From: Sphingobacteriaceae bacterium
Lineage (GTDB): Bacteria > Bacteroidota > Bacteroidia > B-17B0 > Aurantibacillaceae
Reading direction: 5' to 3'
NCBI GenBank assembly: GCA_016715905.1
Contig: JADJXI010000003.1
Span: 434,001-498,000, forward strand
Length of the DNA: 64,000 nucleotides
Under the pieces are notes generated by a model. The model did not search any database. It saw only the letters and a list, made by a program, of their open reading frames with translations, and was not told where the DNA came from. The position numbers were made by a program, and so were the translations under genes. Position 1 is the stretch's first letter. Each line of letters starts with the position of its first letter. Shown here piece after piece: positions 1 through 7,879 of this stretch.

Positions 1-2
1 TT

Positions 3-215
3 TATAATTCATCCGATAAAAATATTGTGCTTAGCTTAAACGAAGTGTTAGCAGGAGAAATTCAGGTAATATCTTTAACCGGTGCAATTTGCAAAAGAGA
101 AGAATTAGATAGTTTAAATCAATCAATTGCCCTTAGCGATTTAAGCGATGGAATTTATCTGTTGAAAATTAACACGGCGAATTTTTCAATTACACGTAAA
201 ATTTTGGTGTATTGA
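3..215 (+). CDS. C-terminal end of a T9SS cargo protein (5' cut by window edge)
   Basis: The reading frame is open from the first base, so only the last 70 codons of a larger gene are present. The visible part has the layout of a T9SS type A sorting domain: an SSDKN-like turn, a strand with VISLTGA, the near-invariant LSDGIYLLKI strand, and a final ITRKILVY strand. In this family the domain directs an exported protein across the outer membrane and is cleaved off. The catalytic or binding part lies outside the window, so nothing can be said about function. The gene converges on the DUF6265 lipoprotein gene with one base between the stops. Confidence 0.8.
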   Translation, partial: YNSSDKNIVLSLNEVLAGEIQVISLTGAICKREELDSLNQSIALSDLSDGIYLLKINTANFSITRKILVY

Positions 216-216
216 T

Positions 217-726
217 TTATTTCACCTTTACAAAATTAAAATCTTCTTGATGGAAAACTTTTTCTGTCATCCCAGCAATTCTTGCGCATAAAAAATCAGG
301 TTGTGGATTTTTGTAAATGATTTGTTGAGGATAATCATGTTCAGGATTTTCAAAATAATATTCTCCGTCTTTTATTTTTGTGAATTTAAAGGGCACAGGT
401 TTCCCTTCATTTTGATCAGCGACAATTGGAATGTAAAATATTTCATCACCTATTTCTTGTAAAGTAATTGATTCTTTAAACAATGTGTCTTGCCCCCTTA
501 ACGTAACACTCATTCCTGCATATAACTTATCTGTTTTTTTCTCCCAAATTTCATAAGAGATTAATTTATCATTAACGGATTTCCATTTTCCAATCAACCA
601 ACTCATCATTTGAATGTTATTTCTATTCGAATTTTTCTGTTCGGAAATATTATTTTGTTCATTTGTATTATGTTGGTTGCACGAAAACAAAACAAGTACC
701 AAAGTGTATGACATTAACTTTTTCAT
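217..726 (-). CDS. DUF6265-type lipoprotein
   Basis: The 169-residue protein begins with a lipoprotein signal peptide: KK charge, a hydrophobic stretch, and an LFSC lipobox with Cys16. A low-complexity Asn-rich linker follows. From about residue 40 the domain matches DUF6265, recognised by WLIGKWKS near its start and FENPEHDYPQQIIY toward the end, a lipocalin-like barrel of unknown ligand. The Asn-rich spacer after the lipid anchor fits a periplasm-facing lipoprotein. The gene stands alone between a convergent neighbour and the upstream dioxygenase gene. Function is unknown; the family call rests on recognised motifs. Confidence 0.72.
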   Translation of the reverse strand: MKKLMSYTLVLVLFSCNQHNTNEQNNISEQKNSNRNNIQMMSWLIGKWKSVNDKLISYEIWEKKTDKLYAGMSVTLRGQDTLFKESITLQEIGDEIFYIPIVADQNEGKPVPFKFTKIKDGEYYFENPEHDYPQQIIYKNPQPDFLCARIAGMTEKVFHQEDFNFVKVK

Positions 727-764
727 AACATGAAGGTAGTTATTTATTCTATAAATTTTTTTCG

Positions 765-1652
765 CTAATCTTTCAAAGAATCAATTTTAAGTGAAGTCAT
801 CGTTAATGAACCGGCCACGGCCACATCATTAAACAAACTAAGTTCATCTTTTTCTTCTTTTAAAGCCAACACATAAAGCAGGGGAAGAAAATGTTCGGGT
901 GTTGGTATAGCTAAATCAAATGCTTTACCCTGCGATTTAAAGTTGATTAAGGCTTTGTGATTGTGATTTACAATAAACGTTTTCATTTTTTCGTTGGCTT
1001 CTTTTGCCCAATCATAAGCATAATTTGAAGTGTTTAGTTTATCCCAGGCTACCATTCCTAAATTGTGTACCATATTGCCGCTTCCAATAATTAATACGCC
1101 CTTTTTTCTTAAAAAATCAAGTTGTTTGGCTAAATCATAATGATATTGCGGTGCTTGCTTATAATCTAAACTCATTTGAAAAACCGGAATATTAGCTTCG
1201 GGGTACATGGGTTTTATCACCGACCATGCGCCATGATCCAGTCCCCAATTATAATCGAGTTTAATTTCAGACTTGGTAATATATTTTTTAGTTGCTGCAG
1301 CCAGTTCCGGATGGCCATTGGCCGGGTATTGTACATCAAAAAGGGCTTGAGGAAATCCGCCAAAATCGTGTATTGTTTTTGGTTTTTCCATAGCGGTAAT
1401 CAGCGTACCGTTAGTTTCCCAATGCGCCGAAATGCATAAAATGGCTGTTGGTGTTGGAATGTCATCGCTAATTTTTTTCCATCCTTTTACGAACTCATTA
1501 TCTTCAATCGCGTTCATGGGGCTGCCATGTCCGATAAAGAGCACCGGCATTTTTTTATTTTCGTTGGATGTCATTTTTTTATTTTGTTGAATTTGTGACC
1601 TGCCTATAAGCGGTAAAGCACTTAAAAGTTTAATAAATTCCAAACGGGTCAT
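765..1652 (-). CDS. ygiD: 4,5-DOPA-extradiol-dioxygenase-like protein (YgiD family)
   Basis: Class III extradiol ring-cleavage dioxygenase of the LigB/YgiD type, a metal-dependent enzyme that opens catechol rings such as DOPA. The FIGHGSPMNAIED block near residue 40, SAHWET, HDFGGFP, GLDHGAWSV and the GSGNMVHN block carry the metal-binding and catalytic His residues, all present. About 30 N-terminal residues (LEFIKLLSALPLIG) precede the catalytic domain and look like a weak signal or anchor. I chose ATG at 1652 over an upstream TTG at 1658 because a TACATTTG promoter box lies at 1656-1663 and overlaps the TTG. The natural substrate in this organism is unknown. Confidence 0.88.
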   Translation of the reverse strand: MTRLEFIKLLSALPLIGRSQIQQNKKMTSNENKKMPVLFIGHGSPMNAIEDNEFVKGWKKISDDIPTPTAILCISAHWETNGTLITAMEKPKTIHDFGGFPQALFDVQYPANGHPELAAATKKYITKSEIKLDYNWGLDHGAWSVIKPMYPEANIPVFQMSLDYKQAPQYHYDLAKQLDFLRKKGVLIIGSGNMVHNLGMVAWDKLNTSNYAYDWAKEANEKMKTFIVNHNHKALINFKSQGKAFDLAIPTPEHFLPLLYVLALKEEKDELSLFNDVAVAGSLTMTSLKIDSLKD

Positions 1653-1655
1653 AAT

Positions 1656-1663
1656 CAAATGTA
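1656..1663 (-). promoter_or_regulatory. -7 promoter box (TACATTTG) for the YgiD-like gene
   Basis: Exact match to the Bacteroidota TAnnTTTG motif, only three bases upstream of the ATG at 1652. Transcription would start at or next to the start codon, implying a leaderless or nearly leaderless mRNA. No clear -33 element is visible. Confidence 0.5.
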
Positions 1664-1768
1664 TAAAAACTAAAGTAAGTTGTAAAGCGACTAAGGCTAA
1701 AAATTGTGAAGGAAATGAGCGATGAAGTAGGGTTTAATAAAACCGATAGCCCTCAACGGTAATTTAAA

Positions 1769-2005
1769 TTACTTACGAGTAACTATAAACTTTTTATTAA
1801 GAGAAAACTTATTAATTGTACCATTTATGAAATAAATACCCGTCACTATTGTACTCACATTCAATTCTATTTTACTTCCTAGAATTAAATAAGACAAATT
1901 TTGCTTTGTTCCCAAAACATTCTCATATCTCAAATCAAGATTGTTGGTGCAAGCAATATAAAACTTATCAACTGAATCAGAATGTAAAATATTAACACTA
2001 GCCAT
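1769..2005 (-). pseudogene. Orphan T9SS sorting-domain fragment
   Basis: A 78-codon frame whose second half resembles a T9SS type A sorting domain: YENVLGTKQN in place of YDVLGK, ELNVSTIVTGIYFINGT in place of the usual dLSxLxxGIYFvkv strand, and a KKFIVTRK ending. There is no signal peptide and no cargo domain. The first 25 residues look degenerate, and the upstream frame closes within eight codons. The likeliest reading is the 3' remnant of a deleted cargo gene beside a repeat-rich segment. A very short functional protein cannot be excluded but is less likely. Confidence 0.5.
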
Positions 2006-2049
2006 GTTTAACTGAATAAAAAAATCTCAAAACTATAGAAATGAAAACT

Positions 2050-2239
2050 CAGAGTTCGAAACCTCGCTTTCGCTCTATAATATTAAATGAGAAACAGAAA
2101 GAGAAAGAAGAAAAATCAGAGCTCGAATGTTCGCTCTCGCTTTCATTCTCACTCGAAATTATTAAATGAGAAACAGAATGAGAACGAAGAAAAATCAGAG
2201 CTCGAATGTTCGCTCTCGCTCTCATTCTCACTCTGATTT
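2050..2239. repeat. 79-bp tandem repeat with GAGA/CTCT inverted arms
   Basis: Two near-identical copies begin at 2082 and 2161 with the same ATTAAATGAGAAACAGA start, and a shorter diverged copy occupies about 2050-2081. Each unit has a purine-rich arm (AATGAGAACGAAG) and a pyrimidine-rich arm (TTCGCTCTCGCTCTCATTCTCACTC without the ends) that can pair as an imperfect hairpin. The array abuts the 3' end of tRNA-Leu. A minus-strand frame through it encodes only low-complexity sequence and is not a gene. Confidence 0.75.
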
Positions 2240-2241
2240 TG

Positions 2242-2325
2242 TACCCGAAATCGGGGTCGAACCGATATGATATTGCTATCACTGGTGTTTGAGACCAGCG
2301 CGTCTACCAATTCCGCCATCCGGGC
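2242..2325 (-). tRNA. trnL: tRNA-Leu (CAA anticodon)
   Basis: On the minus strand the acceptor arm GCCCGGA pairs with TTCGGGT, with two G-U pairs. The D arm contains AATTGGTAGAC. The anticodon stem CTGGT/ACCAG encloses loop CTCAAAC, giving anticodon CAA. A long variable arm typical of class II tRNAs (around TGATAGCAATATCA) precedes the T arm with GGTTCGACCCC. The discriminator base is A and CCA is not encoded. Length is 84 nt. Confidence 0.95.
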
Positions 2326-2375
2326 ATTTCATTTTTTAATATATAAACAAAGAACATAATTATTCCAATTGCGCG

Positions 2376-2395
2376 CCTGTCTGCCGGCAGGCAGG
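2376..2395. repeat. REP-like palindrome (CCTGTCTGCCGGCAGGCAGG)
   Basis: A 20-base inverted repeat, CCTGTCTGCC followed by GGCAGGCAGG, with one mismatch from perfect symmetry. It is much richer in GC than its surroundings and resembles short palindromes dispersed between genes in many Bacteroidota. It interrupts the tRNA-Leu remnant between GCGCG and TCTACCA. Confidence 0.65.
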
Positions 2396-2402
2396 TCTAC
2401 CA

Positions 2403-2420
2403 TCCCGATAGTTATCGGGA
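2403..2420. repeat. Perfect palindrome (TCCCGATA-GT-TATCGGGA)
   Basis: Two perfect 8-base arms around a GT centre. It replaces an ATT present in the intact tRNA-Leu and is the second palindrome inside the tRNA remnant. It resembles dispersed palindromic repeats of Bacteroidota, but no transposase is nearby. Confidence 0.65.
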
Positions 2421-2550
2421 CCGCTATCCGGGCATTATTAATTGCATGCTCTTTTACACAATTCACCTAAAAAGGGGCTACAAAGCTACTTTTTGTTTTC
2501 TTATTTACAAAAATATAAGCCCTTTTTCATAATAAATCATCAATTTTCAC

Positions 2551-2558
2551 TATATTTG
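2551..2558 (+). promoter_or_regulatory. -7 promoter box (TATATTTG) for prs
   Basis: Exact TAnnTTTG match 12 bases upstream of the prs ATG. Its position supports the start at 2571 and argues against translation from an upstream in-frame ATG at 2442. Confidence 0.6.
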
Positions 2559-2570
2559 CCCTCCCAAAAA

Positions 2571-3503
2571 ATGGAAACACAAGTACGGTTTTTTTCAGGT
2601 ATCGCTTCAGAGGAATTGGCAAAAAAGATGGCCGATTCTTACGGCACTTCTTTGGGTAAAGTTGAACATTATCGTTTTAGCGATGGTGAATTACAAGTTT
2701 CTTATGAAGAAAGTATAAGAGGACAAAGCGTATTCATTATACAAAGCACGATGCCATCAGCTGATAATTTAATGGAATTGTTGTTATTGATTGATGCTGC
2801 TAAACGTGCAAGTGCCAGAAATATAATTGCGGTAATTCCTTATTACGGCTATGCGCGACAAGATAGAAAAGATAAGCCTCGGGTTGCTATTGGCGCGAAA
2901 TTAGTTGCTGATATGTTAGCTGTTGCAGGAGCCACTCGTGTTATGACGATGGATTTGCATGCCGATCAAATACAAGGATTTTTTGACGTGCCGGTTGATC
3001 ATTTGTATGCTTCAACAATTTTCATTCCATATATTAAATCGCTTGCTTTAGATAATCTCACCATGGCCGCGCCGGATATGGGCGGAAGTAAAAGGGCAAA
3101 TGCCTATGCTAAACATTTAAAAGCAGATATCGTTATTTGTTATAAGCAAAGAGCGAAAGCCAATGTAGTTGAAAGCATGACCGCTATAGGAGATATTGAA
3201 GGAAGAAATATTGTATTGGTAGATGATTTAGTAGATACAGGTGGAACTTTGTGCAAAGCTGCAGATATGATGATGGAGAGAGGTGCATTAAGTGTTAGAG
3301 CTGTTTGTACGCATCCCGTTTTATCGGGTAAAGCTTATGAGAATATTGAAAAATCAAAGTTGAAAGAACTGATTGTAACGGATACTATTCCTTTGACTCA
3401 AAAAAGCGATAAAATCAGAGCCTTAAGTGTAGCTGATTTATTTGCCAAGGTGATAAGAAGTGTGCATACCTACGAATCGATTAGTGGAAATTTTATACAG
3501 TAA
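2571..3503 (+). CDS. prs: Ribose-phosphate pyrophosphokinase (PRPP synthase)
   Basis: Makes PRPP from ribose 5-phosphate and ATP for purine, pyrimidine, His, Trp and NAD synthesis in the cytosol. The 310-residue length is standard. Visible signatures are FSDGE near residue 35, the ATP-binding YYGYARQDRK loop, the TMDLHADQIQGFF motif, and the PRPP-binding loop VLVDDLVDTGGT. The open frame extends 43 codons upstream, but that part is not conserved-looking and overlaps the promoter box and repeat debris, so ATG 2571 is chosen. rplY follows 73 bases downstream, an arrangement seen often in Bacteroidota, and a terminator lies after rplY, so the two are probably co-transcribed. Confidence 0.96.
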   Translation: METQVRFFSGIASEELAKKMADSYGTSLGKVEHYRFSDGELQVSYEESIRGQSVFIIQSTMPSADNLMELLLLIDAAKRASARNIIAVIPYYGYARQDRKDKPRVAIGAKLVADMLAVAGATRVMTMDLHADQIQGFFDVPVDHLYASTIFIPYIKSLALDNLTMAAPDMGGSKRANAYAKHLKADIVICYKQRAKANVVESMTAIGDIEGRNIVLVDDLVDTGGTLCKAADMMMERGALSVRAVCTHPVLSGKAYENIEKSKLKELIVTDTIPLTQKSDKIRALSVADLFAKVIRSVHTYESISGNFIQ

Positions 3504-3576
3504 TCCCGAATAAATAAAAATAAACGTGAATGATAATTGATCGGGCAATTGGAGTTCACATAAAAAAAATAAAAAT

Positions 3577-4212
3577 ATGAAAACAGTATCTTTGAGCGGT
3601 TCGCCAAGAGCGAACGTAGGGAAGACGGATGCTAATGCTTTAAGAGCGGCAGGTCGTGTTCCATGTGTAATTTATGGTAATGGTTCACAAATCCATTTCA
3701 GCGCCGATGAGCGTCACTTTAAAGAAATTATTTACACGCCTGAAACTAATTTAGTTGAAATTGAGGTGGAAGGAAAAAAATACAGAACGGTATTGCAAGA
3801 GGCGCAATATCATAAAATTAATGATAGATTAATTCACGCTGATTTTTTACAGGTAGAAGATAATAAACCGGTTACGGTTTCTTTACCTATTATAACTAAA
3901 GGTCAGGCTGAAGGTGTTAAAGCCGGCGGAAGATTAGTTATAAAAATGCGTAAGTTAAAAGTAAGAGGATTAGTTTCAAAATTACCTGCTGTAGTGGAGT
4001 TAGATGTTGAGCCTTTAAAAATTGGGAAATCAATAGCTGCAGGTGATATTAAAATGGATGGAATTACTGTACTTCACCCGGCAAACGTTTCGGTGATCAG
4101 CGTTCAAACACAAAGAGCTGCTGTTGAAGAAGTAGTAGCTGCTCCAACAACTACCGCGGCAGCAACACCGGCAGCAACGGCTGATGCAGCAAAAACAGAT
4201 GCTAAAAAATAA
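3577..4212 (+). CDS. rplY: 50S ribosomal protein L25/general stress protein Ctc
   Basis: The 211-residue long form (CTC/TL5 type). An N-terminal L25 domain binds 5S rRNA (RAAGRVPCVIYG near residues 26-37, then HFSADERHF). It is followed by the C-terminal TL5 beta domain (HADFLQV, PVTVSLPI, SKLPAVVELDVEPLKIG). The last 30 residues are an Ala/Thr-rich tail ending in lysines, a typical low-complexity extension in this phylum. The gene lies behind prs and is closed by a strong hairpin terminator. Confidence 0.95.
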   Translation: MKTVSLSGSPRANVGKTDANALRAAGRVPCVIYGNGSQIHFSADERHFKEIIYTPETNLVEIEVEGKKYRTVLQEAQYHKINDRLIHADFLQVEDNKPVTVSLPIITKGQAEGVKAGGRLVIKMRKLKVRGLVSKLPAVVELDVEPLKIGKSIAAGDIKMDGITVLHPANVSVISVQTQRAAVEEVVAAPTTTAAATPAATADAAKTDAKK

Positions 4213-4230
4213 TTATTTTGTAAAATTGAA

Positions 4231-4259
4231 AAACCCGAGACTTGTCTCGGGTTTTTTTT
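4231..4259 (+). terminator. Intrinsic terminator after rplY
   Basis: The stem AACCCGAGA pairs perfectly with TCTCGGGTT around a CTTG loop and runs into eight Ts on the plus strand. It ends the prs-rplY unit. The opposite strand is also A/T-rich after the stem, so it may serve the convergent gene too. Confidence 0.9.
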
Positions 4260-4265
4260 ATTTCT

Positions 4266-4589
4266 TTATTTTTCGAACAGGTGACTTCGTTCTACCTTAC
4301 AGATTTGGGAAAGGTAACGAGCATACCACATTTCCGCTTTAGCTTTTGCCAATAAATGCGTTGAATTATTTTGCCAGGTTCGAATAGATTCCATGCTCTC
4401 CCAGTAACTGATAAAAATTCCTGAATTGCCACTGTTTACACTTTCATAACCCAAAAAACCATCTTGTTCGTGTGCCAGCTTCATGGTTAAATCATCCATT
4501 TCGGCATAACCATTTAAATCCCCACTTTTGGTACTGGAAAAAATAACGGCGTAAAAATCTTTATCGGGTAATGGTTTTATAAAAGGCAC
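4266..4589 (-). CDS. Antibiotic biosynthesis monooxygenase (ABM)-domain protein
   Basis: A 107-residue protein with the small dimeric alpha/beta-barrel ABM fold: an N-terminal strand (FYAVIFSS), a helix ending in EQDGFLGYES, a strand with IFISYWES, and IRTWQNNSTH. Family members are cofactor-free monooxygenases or haem-degrading enzymes, but many have no known substrate. Translation begins at GTG (4589); there is no usable ATG. The gene lies six bases behind serC and is probably translated from the same mRNA. Specific function is not predictable. Confidence 0.75.
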   Translation of the reverse strand: MPFIKPLPDKDFYAVIFSSTKSGDLNGYAEMDDLTMKLAHEQDGFLGYESVNSGNSGIFISYWESMESIRTWQNNSTHLLAKAKAEMWYARYLSQICKVERSHLFEK

Positions 4590-4595
4590 AACAAT

Positions 4596-5672
4596 TTATC
4601 CTTTCTTTTTTTCAAAATCTTTCATTACATCAACCAATACCTGAACACTTTCTATAGGTAAGGCATTGTATAAACTGGCACGATAACCACCCACATCTCT
4701 ATGGCCACGTATTCCGCTGATGTTAGCTGCCTTCCAGAAGTTGTCGAACTCAGCTTCTAACTCCGGGTTTTTCATTAAGAAACAAACATTCATATTACTT
4801 CTGTCGCTTTTCTCAACCGTACCGTAAAACATCGGGTTTCTGTCAATTTCATTATATAACAAATCTGCTTTTTGCTGATTAATTTTTTCTATCCAGGCTA
4901 TACCGCCATTTTTTTTGAGCCATCTTAGCGTTAATAAAGAAACATAAACAGGGAATACCGGAGGTGTATTGTACATACTGCCACCTTTTATGTGTACCTG
5001 ATAGTCTAACATAGATAACATTTTTCTTCCTGTTTTTCCCAACGCATCTTTTTTCACCATTACCATAGTGCAACCTGCCGGTCCCATATTTTTTTGTGCC
5101 CCGGCATAAATTAAAGTAAAATCTTTTGCGTTCACTTTTCTGCTGAAAATATCTGAACTCATATCGCAAATCAAAGGAATAGGTGATTTAGGAAATTCTT
5201 TAATCTGTGTTCCGTAAATCGTATTGTTGCTGGTGATGTGTAAATAATCTGCATCTGTTGGAATATCAAATCCTTTTGGAAAATAGGTATACTTTTTATC
5301 TTCACTGGAAGCAATAATTTTGGTGTTGCCAATTACTTTAGCTTCTTTAATGGCTTTGCTGGCCCATACGCCTGTGTTTACGTAGGCTGCTGTTCCGTTA
5401 TCTTTTAGGAAATTATAAGGAATCATGGCAAATTGCATGCTGGCTCCGCCGCCCAAATAAATAACATCGTAATCTTCACCCACTTCAAACAATTCCTTTA
5501 CTATGGAACGCGCTTCTTCCATTACCTTATCGTAATTTTTACTTCTGTGAGATATTTCAAGAAGAGAAAGATTTAATCCGTCAAAATTAATACATGATTC
5601 GGAAGCTTCTTTTAATACTTCCTGAGGTAAAATACCCGGACCGGCGCTGAAATTGTGAACTTTTGCTGACAT
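4596..5672 (-). CDS. serC: Phosphoserine aminotransferase
   Basis: Class V PLP-dependent aminotransferase that converts 3-phosphohydroxypyruvate and glutamate to phosphoserine and 2-oxoglutarate. In many organisms it also acts in PLP synthesis. The 358-residue length is usual. Signatures are HNFSAGPGILP at the start, YLGGGASMQFA, the PLP-lysine block IYAGAQKNMGPAG near residue 195, and the C-terminal GIRGHRDVGGYRAS phosphate-binding segment. serA is not adjacent here. A -7 box sits 24 bases upstream, and the ABM-domain gene follows closely. Confidence 0.96.
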   Translation of the reverse strand: MSAKVHNFSAGPGILPQEVLKEASESCINFDGLNLSLLEISHRSKNYDKVMEEARSIVKELFEVGEDYDVIYLGGGASMQFAMIPYNFLKDNGTAAYVNTGVWASKAIKEAKVIGNTKIIASSEDKKYTYFPKGFDIPTDADYLHITSNNTIYGTQIKEFPKSPIPLICDMSSDIFSRKVNAKDFTLIYAGAQKNMGPAGCTMVMVKKDALGKTGRKMLSMLDYQVHIKGGSMYNTPPVFPVYVSLLTLRWLKKNGGIAWIEKINQQKADLLYNEIDRNPMFYGTVEKSDRSNMNVCFLMKNPELEAEFDNFWKAANISGIRGHRDVGGYRASLYNALPIESVQVLVDVMKDFEKKKG

Positions 5673-5696
5673 AAGATTTATGGTTTAATTACAAAT

Positions 5697-5704
5697 CAAA
5701 AGTA
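5697..5704 (-). promoter_or_regulatory. -7 promoter box (TACTTTTG) for serC
   Basis: Exact TAnnTTTG match 24 bases upstream of the serC start codon on the minus strand. Confidence 0.55.
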
Positions 5705-5723
5705 CAAATACTTTACGAATTGC

Positions 5724-7832
5724 TTAAAGATTTAATAATTTAATTTGACCCGAACTTAGGGTGATAATTAATGTTTTTTTATTGTAGATCTCAAAAAAAT
5801 CAATTCCTTTGAGAAACTCCTTTCCGTTAGCATCTATTAAGGTTTTTTCTTCATCTCCTATGAAAAAATAATTCGCATTTATTTTTTCTATTTTTTCTTT
5901 GGTTTGATAAATTGTTTGCCCCTTCGTATTAATAATTAGGTTATCGTCTTTTAATTTTACAATTGCCAAACTATCTTCAAAATCTTCCGCTTCTGTAAAT
6001 TTATATGGAATAGTGATGTTTAATTTTTTATCGACATACCCAAACTTATTTTTCTTCTTTACCCGCATTAATCCATTCGAAAAGAAATTCACCTCATCCA
6101 AAGCTCCGGTTTCTGCTATTACTTTTCCGTTGAGGTTAACAATTGTTGAGTTGTTGTTTTGATTTAAGCGTAAATAATTTCCATTGCAATAATATTGAAT
6201 GGGAAATTCTAATTTATATTCGTACTTTATTTCACTTAAATAGCAATCGCTTCCGTGATAAAAACCGTATTGATAATTTTTAACCAGTAAGTAGATTTGA
6301 TTTTTACATTTTTGAATCTGATCAAATTGAGGTTCTAATATTATTTTACCGGATGCGTGGATTATTCCATACAAATTATCTTTTTTAATAATGGCCTGTT
6401 TGTTATCATCAAAATCTGAAATCCAAGAAAAATCTGCTTTGTATACGCTACCTTCTTTGGATACAAAACCATATTTGGAGCCAACCGAGTAATAAGCAAA
6501 ACCATTTTTAAAATAACCGAGTTTATTAAACTGAGGTTCAAGAATAATTTTTCCATATTGATCAATGGCTCCGTATTTTTCATTGGATTTAAACACATAA
6601 ATACCATCGCTTAATTCATAAATCTCTTCAAAACTATGCAATTTTATACCCTGTCTATTAATTAAATGCCATTGCTTATTTTGTTTAACAGGAGCAAGTC
6701 CGTTATGGAAGGAAAATGCTTCCTCATAAATTTCATTAAATGCTATTTCGTTTTCTTTATTAATAAAAAAAGTAGAATCATTTTTACTAACAACGGAAAG
6801 TCCTTCAGAAAAAGCCTGAGCAGATTCGTACATGCAATGAATTTTTTTATTACCGTTTTCTGTTATGAATCCATAAAATTCTGAATCAAAATAGGGAATA
6901 AGAATTATTTTATTCAATTCCAGCTCTTTTAGTATGGAATTTTTAAAAGGAAATTCAGGATTCTCACTTAAGAAAAGTTGAAGTTCATCCGTATTAAAGG
7001 TTTTAACGGAAAGTGAGAATAAAAATTTCCAAGCTTTTTCAAAATAAGGAGAATTCGGAAAGGCATGAACAAACTTTTTTAATCCACCTTTATCTTCATT
7101 TTTTTTAAAAATCTCAAAGAGTTCTCGGTATGCCGAATTAAGCATTTGACTATTAGGATTTTTAGTGATAAAATTGAAATAGGATGTTTCTGTTTTTGGA
7201 GCGGTTTGCTCATTAAAAATCTGAATGTCGCGTTGTTGTAATGCCTCTTTAATGTATACGCTAAGCGGATGCGTTAATATGAATTGAATGGTGCTGTCAC
7301 TTTTTGCGTAAGAAAGTGCTTTATCCCATTCAATTTCATCCCGCAGGTTTATTAAATCTTTACGAATATTAGGCGAGGCAGAATAGGAGCGTTGTAGTAA
7401 ATGATTTAGTTTATGCACACTGTATAAAGGTTTAATTTGTTGCATTAACAATAGAGTTGAAGAATCGATCAAGTTTGAAAAACTAACACTGTTTATTTGA
7501 AAATTTTGAAATTGATATTCTTTATTTTCATTGCGCAATAAATTGGCCCCTGCAACCGCATATTTTAAAGCACTGTCGAGTTGATGAAAAGGATTATCTT
7601 TTCTAAAATAAATTAATGAAAGTCCGTAATAAGCCGAGCTATTCTTTTTTTTGATTAAACTGTAAAAGATTTTTTTTGCTTTAAAATAATCGTAAATCGA
7701 AAGCGCTTCGTACCCTTTTTCTATTTGTCCGGCCACCAAATGAATTTTTTGGACAAAAAGTATTAATGTAATAATGAGAGTAAAACGTTTCACAATAATT
7801 TTGGTAGTGTAAATTTGAATTTTTTTATGCAC
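5724..7832 (-). CDS. Exported WG-repeat protein with helical N-terminal region
   Basis: A 702-residue protein with a predicted signal segment at about residues 15-35 (FTLIITLILFV). Residues 35-290 are helical and TPR-like in character (GYEALSIYDYFKAKKIFYSL opening). From about 310 onward there are six or more WG-type repeats, seen as FYGFITENG, KYGAIDQYGKIILEPQF, KYGFVSKEG, LYGIIHASGKIILEPQF and FGYVDKKL. WG repeats are beta-rich modules of uncertain ligand, common in Bacteroidota. The gene is monocistronic. Its start is uncertain, but no better ATG is present. Confidence 0.75.
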   Translation of the reverse strand: MHKKIQIYTTKIIVKRFTLIITLILFVQKIHLVAGQIEKGYEALSIYDYFKAKKIFYSLIKKKNSSAYYGLSLIYFRKDNPFHQLDSALKYAVAGANLLRNENKEYQFQNFQINSVSFSNLIDSSTLLLMQQIKPLYSVHKLNHLLQRSYSASPNIRKDLINLRDEIEWDKALSYAKSDSTIQFILTHPLSVYIKEALQQRDIQIFNEQTAPKTETSYFNFITKNPNSQMLNSAYRELFEIFKKNEDKGGLKKFVHAFPNSPYFEKAWKFLFSLSVKTFNTDELQLFLSENPEFPFKNSILKELELNKIILIPYFDSEFYGFITENGNKKIHCMYESAQAFSEGLSVVSKNDSTFFINKENEIAFNEIYEEAFSFHNGLAPVKQNKQWHLINRQGIKLHSFEEIYELSDGIYVFKSNEKYGAIDQYGKIILEPQFNKLGYFKNGFAYYSVGSKYGFVSKEGSVYKADFSWISDFDDNKQAIIKKDNLYGIIHASGKIILEPQFDQIQKCKNQIYLLVKNYQYGFYHGSDCYLSEIKYEYKLEFPIQYYCNGNYLRLNQNNNSTIVNLNGKVIAETGALDEVNFFSNGLMRVKKKNKFGYVDKKLNITIPYKFTEAEDFEDSLAIVKLKDDNLIINTKGQTIYQTKEKIEKINANYFFIGDEEKTLIDANGKEFLKGIDFFEIYNKKTLIITLSSGQIKLLNL

Positions 7833-7861
7833 ACATGAAAGAATTAATAGCGAATCTGTAG

Positions 7862-7869
7862 TATATTTG
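7862..7869 (+). promoter_or_regulatory. -7 promoter box (TATATTTG) for the small membrane protein gene
   Basis: Exact TAnnTTTG match 10 bases before the ATG at 7880, in the divergent gap shared with the WG-repeat gene. Confidence 0.55.
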
Positions 7870-7879
7870 CCAACAATCC

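Larger units (their letters stand above)
2371..2436 (-). pseudogene. Broken partial copy of the tRNA-Leu 5' region
   Basis: Three blocks repeat, in order, the plus-strand sequence at the 5' end of the neighbouring tRNA-Leu: GCGCG (2371-2375), TCTACCA (2396-2402) and CCGCTATCCGGGCATT (2421-2436, one mismatch to 2313-2328). Two palindromes of 20 and 18 bases sit exactly in the gaps between blocks. No anticodon arm or 3' half follows, so it cannot make a tRNA. It looks like a duplicated tRNA fragment invaded by palindromic elements. Confidence 0.6.

Noticed and set aside
2049..2282. Minus-strand 77-codon frame over the tandem repeat
   Set aside because: It is low-complexity Ser/Glu/Phe/Arg sequence produced by the 79-bp repeat and runs into tRNA-Leu; no start signal or conservation features.
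2442..2570. N-terminal extension of prs from an upstream ATG
   Set aside because: The promoter box at 2551-2558 lies inside it, and PRPP synthases begin at the METQVRFF-type start.
6666..6884. Plus-strand frame inside the WG-repeat gene
   Set aside because: Antisense shadow without promoter box; the opposite frame has continuous repeat structure.
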